Positions 1 to 6,963 of a stretch of 7,874 bases of DNA are shown here, in pieces (positions within the stretch are counted from its first letter, which is position 1; the number at the start of each line of letters is the position of its first letter). The position numbers were made by a program, and so were the translations under genes. Source of the DNA: Candidatus Pollutiaquabacter sp. (GTDB taxonomy: Bacteria > Bacteroidota > Bacteroidia > AKYH767-A > 2013-40CM-41-45); the NCBI GenBank assembly GCA_903854075.1, contig CAINVI010000118.1, positions 1-7,874 of the forward strand, in the 5' to 3' direction. The notes beneath the pieces were generated by a model. That model made no database searches. It was not told where the DNA came from and worked only from the letters and a program-made list of their open reading frames with translations.

Positions 1-1445
1 ACTGAATGATTACGCTTCAGCGTGAAATCCTTCGCAAATTGCTTTCGGTAGTGATCAATAACCGAATAGGAATCGAGCGGCCCAACCGTTCTGATAAATG
101 CATCACTCAGGATGGAGCGTTTGCTGTGCTCTTTAAAACTTTTTGCACCGCCCCAGAAAAACTCTTGTCCTTTAGCTGCACGCTCCAGCATTTCCTGGCG
201 GATGTCAGAAGTACCAAAACGCCGGTGGAGCGTTGCGGCAGCGTTGCGAATGAAACCGGGCAGCTTTTTATACGCTTCAAACGCTGGATACAAGGCTGCA
301 TAATTTTTCCAGTTTCGGTAACCGGCAAACAATTCATCGCCGCCATCGCCGGTAAGAACCACGTTGGTTCCATCAGCACGTGCTTTTTCTGATAAGAAGT
401 GAATGGGAATGCACGTAGCATCAGCCATGGGCTCATCAAAGTACTCCACGATATGCGGCAACAGATCGGTAATCTCTTGTGGGCGAATAATTCGTTCGTG
501 ATGATCCGTACCAAATTGACGGGAAATTTGCTCGGCGTATTTTCGCTCGTCATAATCCGCTTGCCCTTCAAAACCTATAGAGTACGTTCGTACCGGAGCA
601 GCTGACTGTTGCGCCATGAAGGCGACCACTGCACTGGAATCTACACCGCCGGAAAGGAAAGCACCTACGGGCACATCGCTCACCGTTCGGTACCGAACCG
701 CACTTTCGAGCAATTCGTAAGTACGGTCTTTTAGCGCCGATTCACTCAGTGAGGACAACTCCGAATAACCGGGTGTCCAATAACGTTCGATTTGTGGAGG
801 GCCGGATTTACGCACTACCAGAAAATGACCCGGCGGTAGTTTGTCGACACCCCGAAACATCGTTTGCGGAGGAGCCAGTAAATTAAACGTGAGAAAATGA
901 TAGAGTGCGTCAGCATCTACTTCGCTTTTCCAGCCGGGCACTTCCTGAAGTGCTTTGATTTCAGAAGCGAAAGCAAAGCAACTGTTGATCGTAGTGAAAT
1001 AAAAAGGCTTTTTTCCTATCCGGTCGCGCGCAACAAACAACTCTTGCAACTGCGGATCCCAGATAGCGAAAGCGAACATACCATTAAGGTGCTCTAGGCA
1101 CCGCTGTCCGAGTTTCTCGTACAAGTGCAACAGTATTTCGGTATCGCCGGAAGATTGCAGTTTAACACCGGGTAAAAAACGATCCTTCAGTTCGCGGAAA
1201 TTATAGATCTCGCCGTTGAATACAATTACTTTTCCGGACGGACTGATCATTGGCTGATGACCGGACGGAGACAAATCGAGGATACTCAAGCGACGATGGC
1301 CAAGGTGCACGTCAGCATTCGGTGAACTCCATACACCGGCATCATCCGGACCACGATGCTGTAGTCGGTTGTTCATGCGCATAACGGTAGCAGCACCTTC
1401 CGGGGCTGCGCCGCTACGATTCCATAAACCGGATATTCCACACAT
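1..1445 (-). CDS. asnB: Asparagine synthase (glutamine-hydrolysing), C-terminus cut by window edge
   Basis: Family role: moves the amide nitrogen of glutamine onto an aspartyl-type carboxylate activated as an acyl-AMP, in the cytoplasm. The ATG at 1443-1445 starts MCGISG, so Cys2 is the expected Ntn-glutaminase nucleophile after Met removal. The glutaminase domain shows HRGPDD (30-35), NGEIYN (77-82) and SGDTE (99-103). The synthase domain shows the PP-loop SGGVDSS (265-271) and GDGGDELFAGY (366-376). Both active sites look intact. The frame stays open to position 1, giving 481 visible residues; the family usually has about 600-650, so roughly the last 120-170 lie outside. It starts 5 bases after the upstream glycosyltransferase stop, so it is probably co-transcribed. 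Inference: in this setting it may amidate a sugar acid or other glycan carboxylate, as proposed for AsnB-like proteins in O-antigen loci, rather than supply free asparagine. The acceptor cannot be read from the sequence. Confidence 0.95.
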   Translation of the reverse strand, partial: MCGISGLWNRSGAAPEGAATVMRMNNRLQHRGPDDAGVWSSPNADVHLGHRRLSILDLSPSGHQPMISPSGKVIVFNGEIYNFRELKDRFLPGVKLQSSGDTEILLHLYEKLGQRCLEHLNGMFAFAIWDPQLQELFVARDRIGKKPFYFTTINSCFAFASEIKALQEVPGWKSEVDADALYHFLTFNLLAPPQTMFRGVDKLPPGHFLVVRKSGPPQIERYWTPGYSELSSLSESALKDRTYELLESAVRYRTVSDVPVGAFLSGGVDSSAVVAFMAQQSAAPVRTYSIGFEGQADYDERKYAEQISRQFGTDHHERIIRPQEITDLLPHIVEYFDEPMADATCIPIHFLSEKARADGTNVVLTGDGGDELFAGYRNWKNYAALYPAFEAYKKLPGFIRNAAATLHRRFGTSDIRQEMLERAAKGQEFFWGGAKSFKEHSKRSILSDAFIRTVGPLDSYSVIDHYRKQFAKDFTLKRNHS

Positions 1446-1450
1446 AATCT

Positions 1451-2470
1451 TCAGCGGCGGACTACCGAATTAACGGCGGTAGCCCATTGGTTTTTAAAAT
1501 ATTCGAGATCGAAACGACTGACATATTCATAACCCGCACCCGCAAACTCTTCGCGGTGACGCAACACGTTGTCAACGACTTGCGGCAAGGCAAGACTATC
1601 CTTGGCAATGGCTTGTCCACCGCCTTGCAACAATTCGAGCATGCCGCCACTTCCGTTTCCGATTACCGGAACGCGGCAAAGCATCGCTTCGTGCGCAATG
1701 CGGTTCCATCCTTCACGCATGCGTGACATGCAAACGACAGCATCACAAGCGTGCAGCATAAGCAAGTAGTCGGCTCGTTCCAATTGAAGGTATTGTACCG
1801 GAAGATCGGGTGCATGATTTTGCGGACCTGACATCAGCAGATGATACCCTTTGTCCTTCAGTGCCTGATAGACGTCGTACACTCCTTTTTGACGACTGGC
1901 ATTGCCGATATAGATCACCGGACGGTCGGAGGGAATCAAATATTTCGATTTGAATTCGGCCACCGCTGATGGATTGACGGTAAATTCGGTCGGATCAAAC
2001 GCATTATAAATAACACGAACGTTTTTGCAACCGATTGCACGCAGGTAACCAGCCCAAAACTCGGAAACCGTAACCACCAAGTCCATAACTGCCAGTCGTT
2101 TTTTCAAGCGCCGGAAATACCAGCGATGGAAAACTGATTTACGGGTGAGCTCATCATCGATATGATGAATCATCGCGATATAACGAATGCCGGGGCGGAA
2201 TCGCCCGAAAACAATCGGGTAAGGTTCACGGATTACCACCTCCGCGGATTCTTCCAGCTTTCGGAGTCGTGCCCAATACGCAATGGCAGCTTCTCCCGGA
2301 CGTTTTACGGTAGCCGACGACATGCTGACTTGGAAATCGTTAGACAACTGTAAAGCTGCCTGCACATCGTACGCATTTCCACCGTTTGCAGACGGAAGAA
2401 TTCGACCTAGCCGGAAACACTCGGAGACGACCGGAGTTTTTGACTCCCAAAGGACACGCATCGATTTCAT
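1451..2470 (-). CDS. GT4-type glycosyltransferase (339 aa)
   Basis: Probable retaining GT-B glycosyltransferase that transfers a sugar from a nucleotide-sugar to a growing glycan at the cytoplasmic membrane face. The N-terminal half has the GG-containing loop (Gly30-Gly31) and IHHIDDE near 101-107. An interdomain VTVSEFWAGYLRAIG segment (133-147) is followed by VRVIYNAFDP (151-160), typical of GT4 proteins. The C-terminal domain opens with VIYIGNASRQKG (185-196) and carries a clean E-x7-E motif, Glu253 to Glu261, within EGWNRIAHEAM. It continues into VPVIGNGSGGMLELL (267-281), the nucleotide-sugar binding part. Length is slightly short for GT4 but complete. The start ATG overlaps the stop of the preceding gene in ATGA (2467-2470), suggesting translational coupling. 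A second in-frame ATG three codons later (2459-2461) is possible. Donor and acceptor sugars are unknown. Confidence 0.9.
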   Translation of the reverse strand: MKSMRVLWESKTPVVSECFRLGRILPSANGGNAYDVQAALQLSNDFQVSMSSATVKRPGEAAIAYWARLRKLEESAEVVIREPYPIVFGRFRPGIRYIAMIHHIDDELTRKSVFHRWYFRRLKKRLAVMDLVVTVSEFWAGYLRAIGCKNVRVIYNAFDPTEFTVNPSAVAEFKSKYLIPSDRPVIYIGNASRQKGVYDVYQALKDKGYHLLMSGPQNHAPDLPVQYLQLERADYLLMLHACDAVVCMSRMREGWNRIAHEAMLCRVPVIGNGSGGMLELLQGGGQAIAKDSLALPQVVDNVLRHREEFAGAGYEYVSRFDLEYFKNQWATAVNSVVRR

Positions 2471-3432
2471 TGCAAGTGCAGGCTGCTGGTAAGCGGAAGG
2501 TAATGCGGTAAATGTAATCGATTATAGGCGCGGTGTTCCGTGTTAAACCGGAAATAATCCAACATGACGGCCGGCACATTATCGCGCTGCATAGGTAGTG
2601 TTACCTCCAGCCGATTGATGCGGTTCAGTACTTTAAAATACCGATTACCAAGTAACGGGTAAAGTATCGGAAAGGTCATTCCCTTGCTGGTGGCTTGCAG
2701 TCGTGGGCCGTTATGGATGAACAGATTCCGGCTCATCCGGTACGAGCGGACTTCGGGTATATAAAACGGCAGTTGCCGGAATTTTTCCTCGACAAATAGA
2801 AAGAACCAATTAGAAAATCGATGGTACCAGGAACGAAAAGCATCGAGAGGCGGATTGCCCTTGAACCAATCAGCTCGAATGTTGGTCAATTCATCGGCAA
2901 ACTTCTCCCGTTCAGGATGATCCGGTGCTAGGTGATGTAAATCGATCATGGCTCCCTTGGCATTGAGCAGTACACTGCGCACCCGAATCAGCTTGTAGGC
3001 ATGCTGAAGCTTTAAACTGATATAGAATTTCAGCAGGTATTCCAAGGCCACCTGATCTCGGATGGCAGGATCAGCTACCGGTAGCTGGCTGGGCAATTGC
3101 TCTTTTCCGGCAAGAAGTCGAAAGGGCTGAAAAAAGCTGAACGATTGTGCAGCCAGAAATTGTTCAGCGGATGCACCGTACAGGGAATGAATAAGCATAT
3201 ACTTTTCATTCCCATTAAGTGTTTGACGCGAGTCCTCCAACACTGTCGTATCGTTCCGGAAAACGGCAACGAAATCAAGGTCCGAAATTCCGGGAGCGGA
3301 AACGCTGCCAATACCATAGAATGCGAGGATACCATCTACAGACATGGTTTTTTCCAGTAGCCGGTCAGTGAACGACTGGTACTCCGACAAGCGGACAGGT
3401 CTGGGGAAGTCGGAGAGCAGAAAGGAAGACAT
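2467..3432 (-). CDS. Divergent nucleotidyltransferase-fold protein (321 aa)
   Basis: A polymerase-beta/MNT-type nucleotidyltransferase signature sits near the N-terminus: GIGS (40-43) followed by SDLDF (50-54), giving a GS-x7-D-x-D spacing. Such proteins transfer NMP to hydroxyl groups using two metal-binding aspartates (here Asp51 and Asp53). The signature SD-x-D-x5-RND (50-61) recurs in the 326-residue protein two genes upstream, so they may be distant paralogues. The following strand (KYMLIHSLYGAS, 77-88) has no obvious third carboxylate, so activity is uncertain. Residues about 125-220 look helical (EYLLKFYISLKLQHAYKL around 131-148). The last 100 or so residues are rich in Arg, Tyr and His and match nothing I recognise. 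No Shine-Dalgarno sequence is visible; the start lies 15 bases after the methyltransferase stop. The substrate is unknown, and a non-catalytic role is possible. Confidence 0.8.
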   Translation of the reverse strand: MSSFLLSDFPRPVRLSEYQSFTDRLLEKTMSVDGILAFYGIGSVSAPGISDLDFVAVFRNDTTVLEDSRQTLNGNEKYMLIHSLYGASAEQFLAAQSFSFFQPFRLLAGKEQLPSQLPVADPAIRDQVALEYLLKFYISLKLQHAYKLIRVRSVLLNAKGAMIDLHHLAPDHPEREKFADELTNIRADWFKGNPPLDAFRSWYHRFSNWFFLFVEEKFRQLPFYIPEVRSYRMSRNLFIHNGPRLQATSKGMTFPILYPLLGNRYFKVLNRINRLEVTLPMQRDNVPAVMLDYFRFNTEHRAYNRLHLPHYLPLTSSLHLQ

Positions 3433-3447
3433 TTCGTATCGAATCGG

Positions 3448-4116
3448 TCAGGACCGCTGGATACGAATCATTCCGGCCGGACCGGTATTGATGATTTGGT
3501 AGGTGAAGCGCGGATCGTGTTGCAGGTAATCAACCAACTCCACGCCTTTACCGCCGTTCAGAAGGTCGTGACAGAGAATGATTCCATCCGGAGAGAGCCG
3601 CTCTGCCAGCACTTTAAACTCTGGCACAGCAGTTCCTTTTCGGGAATCAATAAAGGCAATGTCGACCGACTTTCCGTTCAGTTCGTTATCCAACAGTTTA
3701 CGTAATACGTTATCCGGGCCATTGTAGTTTCCTAATTCTTCGAAGGCCGGATCGGTGGTCTCGGAGCGTTTAACGCTCAAACCATGACGCACATGCAAAT
3801 GCTGGTCCTGTTGGAATTCAGAAACTATTCGCTCGAGGTACTCCTGGAAAATATCCAGGGTATAAAAATCACAGACAGGATATTTATCCTGCAAATACTT
3901 GTAGGTAGCGCGCGTGGAAACACCGGTACCGGTGCCTATTTCAATGAAAATTGTGGGATTTACCCGATCTATGGCCCGATGGATTTCAGCAATATCCGCT
4001 TCGGTGACAGCGCCGGCATTGTCAAAAACATCTCCACGCAATCGGTGTAAAAACTTTTTGAGCCGTTTCTGAGCAGATTTGCTAATCGTAAGCACGTTTT
4101 TCATCGCATCCATCAT
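3448..4116 (-). CDS. Class I SAM-dependent methyltransferase (Methyltransf_24-like)
   Basis: Predicted soluble methyltransferase of 222 residues using S-adenosylmethionine. Motif I is IFIEIGTGTGVST (about 56-68), with the E-x-G-x-G-x-G loop at Glu59, Gly61, Gly63 and Gly65. An acidic residue (Asp88 in YTLDIF) ends the second strand, where SAM ribose is usually bound. VDIAFIDSRKG (151-161), then LSPDGIILCHD (174-184), follow the Methyltransf_24 layout, in which many members are O-methyltransferases of sugars or small molecules. The usual Gly-x-His after the FID aspartate is replaced by Ser-Arg-Lys, so the acceptor site may differ. Start choice: the frame opens at a TTG (4123-4125), but ATGs at 4114-4116 and 4111-4113 follow GAAGG closely, so I start at 4116; ATG 4102-4104 is also possible. 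An AT-rich spacer of about 75 bases precedes it. Inference: it methylates a sugar hydroxyl of the locus product. Confidence 0.88.
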   Translation of the reverse strand: MMDAMKNVLTISKSAQKRLKKFLHRLRGDVFDNAGAVTEADIAEIHRAIDRVNPTIFIEIGTGTGVSTRATYKYLQDKYPVCDFYTLDIFQEYLERIVSEFQQDQHLHVRHGLSVKRSETTDPAFEELGNYNGPDNVLRKLLDNELNGKSVDIAFIDSRKGTAVPEFKVLAERLSPDGIILCHDLLNGGKGVELVDYLQHDPRFTYQIINTGPAGMIRIQRS

Positions 4117-4150
4117 ATCCTTCAACCTGGTGGAAAACCTTTAGAGGATA

Positions 4151-4179
4151 CAAGTTACTAAAAAAAAACAGGAGTCAAA
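4151..4179 (-). promoter_or_regulatory. Possible internal Bacteroidota-type promoter
   Basis: Read on the minus strand, the spacer between the 326-residue nucleotidyltransferase and the methyltransferase contains TTTG (4179-4176), 18 bases including a run of nine T, then TAACTTG (4157-4151). The Bacteroidota consensus is TTTG, about 19-21 bases, TAnnTTTG, so this is one base short in the -7 element. It lies 34-43 bases upstream of the likely methyltransferase start. Such AT-rich matches arise by chance, so this is only a candidate for independent expression of the last four genes. Confidence 0.22.
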
Positions 4180-4191
4180 AACTAAGAAAAA

Positions 4192-5172
4192 TCAGGCTTT
4201 TTGACCTATCTCATCTAACAGGGCATCCGTTTCCTCCACAAACGTCAATAACCGCCCGTAAAAATCATCGTTGACCAAGGGTGCTACTTCGTTTGGAATT
4301 GCACTGGGCCAGTATTTTCTGATCGGATACAAAAGGCACAACCGACTGGAAAGAATCTGAGCGGATAAATAGCCCGGGATGTATTTCCAGTGCCTACGAA
4401 TGTTTGAGACGTCCTCCATCGCTTGCCAGACAGATTCCGAATAATGCGTCCTTGCATCACGAAAGCTATCTCTTTTAGAATACCCTTTACCATAGATAGT
4501 TTGTAGGTACAGAACGGGCAACATCATAAACTCACTCAGCAATGACTTCAGCTGATACGCATTTTTAGGGCGCCAACCGTCGCGTAACTGATAATGCAAC
4601 TTATTCACCATTCGCCGGGCAGCAACTTCATACACCGAACGGTCCTGAAGAAGAGAAGAGACACGAAGTACTGGCTCACCACTTAACACGCACCCTTCAC
4701 GAATTGCCTCGAGCGGCAGTACCGATTCAGGATACGCGGCAAGATCCTGTTCAGTCATGGCAAACCATCCATGATGCTGCAACGGATCGAAGCGATACAT
4801 GAAGATTCTGGCAGCGGAAAGTTTTGTAGCAACCGCCGACAAACGCGTAGGATCAGCAAAGACGTCGTTGCGGATGATGACCAGTGCGTCGACATCACTG
4901 TATCCGGTGGTATGACCATCGCCAACGCTTCCGTGAAGGATTACTGAATATAAATCAGTCGCAATCGGCTGTAAAAAATCCCGCAACGCGAGAATATTTC
5001 GGTCCGTTCCTGAATAGTTGCTCAACCGAATCTCCGTTTCGTCAACTCCTCTTCTGGTGCCCAGGTAGGAATAGCCAAGACATACCGCCGTAGCATTTTT
5101 AAAATTCACATTTCTTCTCCAGACAGAGCATCCTCCGTTTATGTAATCGCGTAAAAGCTGATGAAAAGCCAT
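4192..5172 (-). CDS. Nucleotidyltransferase-domain protein, aminoglycoside-NTase-like (326 aa)
   Basis: Polymerase-beta-superfamily nucleotidyltransferase. The strand and loop VILHGSVGDGHTTGYSDVD (77-95) match the hG[GS]-x(9-13)-D-h-D pattern, with Gly81-Ser82 for the triphosphate and Asp93/Asp95 for metal. This resembles ANT/AadA-type adenylyltransferases, which move NMP onto a small-molecule hydroxyl, more than sugar-nucleotide pyrophosphorylases. Asp129 in MYRFDPLQHHGW (125-136) is a candidate third carboxylate. Residues from about 180 on look helical, with LHYQL (192-196) and AYQLKSLLSEFMMLP (205-219), suggesting a substrate-binding helical domain. The catalytic loop begins about 80 residues in, late for this fold; residues 1-55 are unassigned and may be an extra element or a start called too far upstream. 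The ATG at 5170-5172 follows a 63-base spacer with no clear promoter or Shine-Dalgarno sequence. CCGG, common elsewhere here, is sparse in this gene. The true substrate is unknown. Confidence 0.85.
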   Translation of the reverse strand: MAFHQLLRDYINGGCSVWRRNVNFKNATAVCLGYSYLGTRRGVDETEIRLSNYSGTDRNILALRDFLQPIATDLYSVILHGSVGDGHTTGYSDVDALVIIRNDVFADPTRLSAVATKLSAARIFMYRFDPLQHHGWFAMTEQDLAAYPESVLPLEAIREGCVLSGEPVLRVSSLLQDRSVYEVAARRMVNKLHYQLRDGWRPKNAYQLKSLLSEFMMLPVLYLQTIYGKGYSKRDSFRDARTHYSESVWQAMEDVSNIRRHWKYIPGYLSAQILSSRLCLLYPIRKYWPSAIPNEVAPLVNDDFYGRLLTFVEETDALLDEIGQKA

Positions 5173-5235
5173 CTTGAACGATGTTTAATAATTCGGAGTA
5201 TCCACTAAATAATTCCCGATATGTAACGAGAACAC

Positions 5236-6417
5236 TTACAAACGTTCAGCGAATTCGAGGAATTCAAAAGTTCGCTTTTCAAAGGTAAGTTCCCGCATAT
5301 CTAAAAGAGCCTGACGCGACAATCGCTCGGATAACGCTCGGTCTTCTACCGCTAGCCTTACACCGCGCGCAAGGTCTTTCGGAGAATCCGGTTGAACGAA
5401 TATAACATTCTTTTCATTCAACACATCACGCGTAGCCGGAAAATCAGGTGTTACCACTACGTTTCCGGTGGTCATATATTCGTTCACTTTCTGGGGGTAA
5501 TTGAATTCCACAAGGTGGTCCATAGCAGTGTAATACGACACCAGCACATCAGCAGCCAACTGGTAATAACGTACGTAGGTGGAATCGTTGAAGAATCCGG
5601 TAAAAATGACATTATTTACACCCAGCGCAGCACAGTGTTTTTTCACTGCTTCTACGGCAGCTGGCCGTCCACCGGTAAATAGAAAATTGTAGCCGGGTAC
5701 TAATTTTGCCGCTTCAAAAATGTATCGCAACTCATGCACATCCATACCGAGTTTTCCGGTATAAACGACCAGGGGCGCCGGATCGTTGTATCCGATCTCC
5801 TTCCGTGCTTCCAACTTGGTGCAATGGACCGTGGATGCTGGTACCGGAGCAAGCGAAAGCATAAACCGATCTGCATTCAGCGGAACTATTTTACGGATGG
5901 CTTCGCGGGTAGAGGTTACGCCAGCCATTACACCGTCTGCATTTTTTACCACCCATTTATAAATACGATTGTTCTTGACCTCTGAAGCAATATAAATCAC
6001 TTTGGCAGGAAACAACCACGCCAATAACTTTCGAAAAACTATAGCCGGAACAAGGGATTTGGCATCACGGGAAATGATCAAGGTACGACGGCGCAGCAAA
6101 ATTCCTTCCAGCGTTATACGAAGCGCACTGAAAGTAAATGCAAGGAACAATATCAAAAAGCGCCACAGTTTCGGCGAATGCTCTTTCAAGGGTGTCCACA
6201 AGCGCCGGCGATGCACGGTGTTTTGCAAACCATAGGCTCCGGGTATTTCTCGGGAGCGAATATTTTCCTTCATGTACGTGAACGGATACACTACGGTGAC
6301 GCGGTTTCCATGACCGGCAAAACCATCGCACAACCGCATGTCATAGATCCTGTTCGTAGTAGGACGCAGCAGGCAATACGGCGAGAAGAGAAATATTCGA
6401 AAAGGTCGCTTTGGCAT
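5236..6417 (-). CDS. GT4-type glycosyltransferase (393 aa)
   Basis: Predicted GT-B-fold glycosyltransferase of usual length. The N-terminal acceptor domain begins IFLFSPY (8-14) and contains MRLCDGFAGHGNRVTVVYP (27-45), the helix and strand typical of GT4 enzymes. A hydrophobic, basic-flanked segment around 86-106 (LILFLAFTFSALRITLEG) may dock it on the inner membrane; it is too weak to call a transmembrane helix. The donor domain starts at PLVVYTGKLG (215-224), then NFLFTGG (244-250) and VIFTGFF (270-276). The nucleotide-sugar motif reads NYPQKVNEYMTTGNVVVTP (306-324). Glu313 matches the second glutamate of E-x7-E, while the first position is not a glutamate, as in other P-x-K-x-x-EY-type GT4 enzymes. 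The start lies 9 bases after the acetyltransferase stop, so they are surely co-transcribed. Donor and acceptor are unknown. Confidence 0.9.
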   Translation of the reverse strand: MPKRPFRIFLFSPYCLLRPTTNRIYDMRLCDGFAGHGNRVTVVYPFTYMKENIRSREIPGAYGLQNTVHRRRLWTPLKEHSPKLWRFLILFLAFTFSALRITLEGILLRRRTLIISRDAKSLVPAIVFRKLLAWLFPAKVIYIASEVKNNRIYKWVVKNADGVMAGVTSTREAIRKIVPLNADRFMLSLAPVPASTVHCTKLEARKEIGYNDPAPLVVYTGKLGMDVHELRYIFEAAKLVPGYNFLFTGGRPAAVEAVKKHCAALGVNNVIFTGFFNDSTYVRYYQLAADVLVSYYTAMDHLVEFNYPQKVNEYMTTGNVVVTPDFPATRDVLNEKNVIFVQPDSPKDLARGVRLAVEDRALSERLSRQALLDMRELTFEKRTFEFLEFAERL

Positions 6418-6426
6418 ACTTCGATA

Positions 6427-6960
6427 TTATTCCTTTGTACTGAACTCCTTTTCCAAGACTGACATACTGAACTGATCGATGAACTTACCCCCTTTAAACA
6501 CGTCATCACGCAAGGTTCCCTCCACTTTAAATCCACATTTTTCATAGCTACGAATAGCCGGAAAATTATCGACACGCACCTTGAGATAAATGCGATGCAA
6601 TTGTAGCTGCAAAAATCCATGAGCCAGCATGGCCCTGCATGCCGCGGTACCAAATCCATGTCCGGTATGTGCGGCATCTATCAAAATAGCAAATTCAGCT
6701 TGACGAAAGTTGGTATTTATATTTTTCAGGAACGTCATCCCTATTAGTTCATCTGTGTCTGTACGCATGATCGCAAAGGTCACATTCGGCTGATCACCGC
6801 CAATCTGATTTTGCATCCAGTGCTGTTCATCTTCCAGCGTAACTCGGTAATCATGTCCGGAAAAGAAATCACGAACCACTGTCTGGTTTCGCCATTTCCA
6901 TGTGGTTTCCGCATCGGATATTACCAACGGTCGCAAACGTATAGTTGATGCTGCTGGCAT
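6427..6960 (-). CDS. GNAT N-acetyltransferase, RimJ/PseH-like (177 aa)
   Basis: Acetyl-CoA-dependent N-acetyltransferase of the Acetyltransf_3 type, full length for the family. It begins IRLRPLVISDAE (7-18), followed by WKWRN (21-25), a WRN signature common in amino-sugar acetyltransferases such as PseH, and EQHWM (45-49). The acetyl-CoA loop is HTGHGFGTAA (98-107), in the place of the usual Q/R-x-x-G-x-G. DNFPAIRSYEKCGFKVEG (131-148) is the conserved N-x-x-A-x-x-x-Y-x-K-x-GF motif. It starts 3 bases after the FemAB-like gene stop and ends 9 bases before a glycosyltransferase. In that context it probably acetylates an amino-sugar precursor such as a 4-amino-4,6-dideoxy sugar. The aminotransferase and dehydratase needed to make one are not in this window. 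Ribosomal protein or antibiotic acetylation is the less likely alternative. Confidence 0.9.
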   Translation of the reverse strand: MPAASTIRLRPLVISDAETTWKWRNQTVVRDFFSGHDYRVTLEDEQHWMQNQIGGDQPNVTFAIMRTDTDELIGMTFLKNINTNFRQAEFAILIDAAHTGHGFGTAACRAMLAHGFLQLQLHRIYLKVRVDNFPAIRSYEKCGFKVEGTLRDDVFKGGKFIDQFSMSVLEKEFSTKE

Positions 6961-6963
6961 GAA

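Noticed and set aside
6..392. 128-residue plus-strand reading frame antisense to asnB
   Set aside because: No recognisable domain, and the opposite strand carries conserved asparagine synthase sequence; a shadow frame.
107..571. 154-residue minus-strand reading frame
   Set aside because: It lies wholly within the asparagine synthase gene in another frame. The asnB frame has continuous conserved motifs across the region.
3921..3934. Perfect 14-base palindrome CACCGGTACCGGTG
   Set aside because: It lies inside the methyltransferase gene and encodes the Gly-Thr-Gly-Thr-Gly SAM loop; two ACCGGT repeats produce the symmetry. No sign it is an operator.
4117..4125. TTG start for the methyltransferase
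   Set aside because: ATG codons three and four codons downstream sit just after GAAGG and are more likely; the TTG has no spaced ribosome-binding sequence.
4140..4200. Rho-independent terminator in the T-rich spacer after the 326-residue NTase
   Set aside because: The T-runs are not preceded by a GC-rich hairpin; only weak A/T pairing is visible around the stop codon.
5173..5235. Promoter or terminator in the 63-base spacer upstream of the 326-residue NTase
   Set aside because: No TTTG/TAnnTTTG pair, no -35/-10 pair and no stable hairpin. Only a short repeated GAATTATT is present, which is likely chance in AT-rich sequence.
6291..6677. 128-residue minus-strand frame bridging the acetyltransferase and glycosyltransferase
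   Set aside because: It overlaps two well-supported genes in another frame and shows no family motifs.
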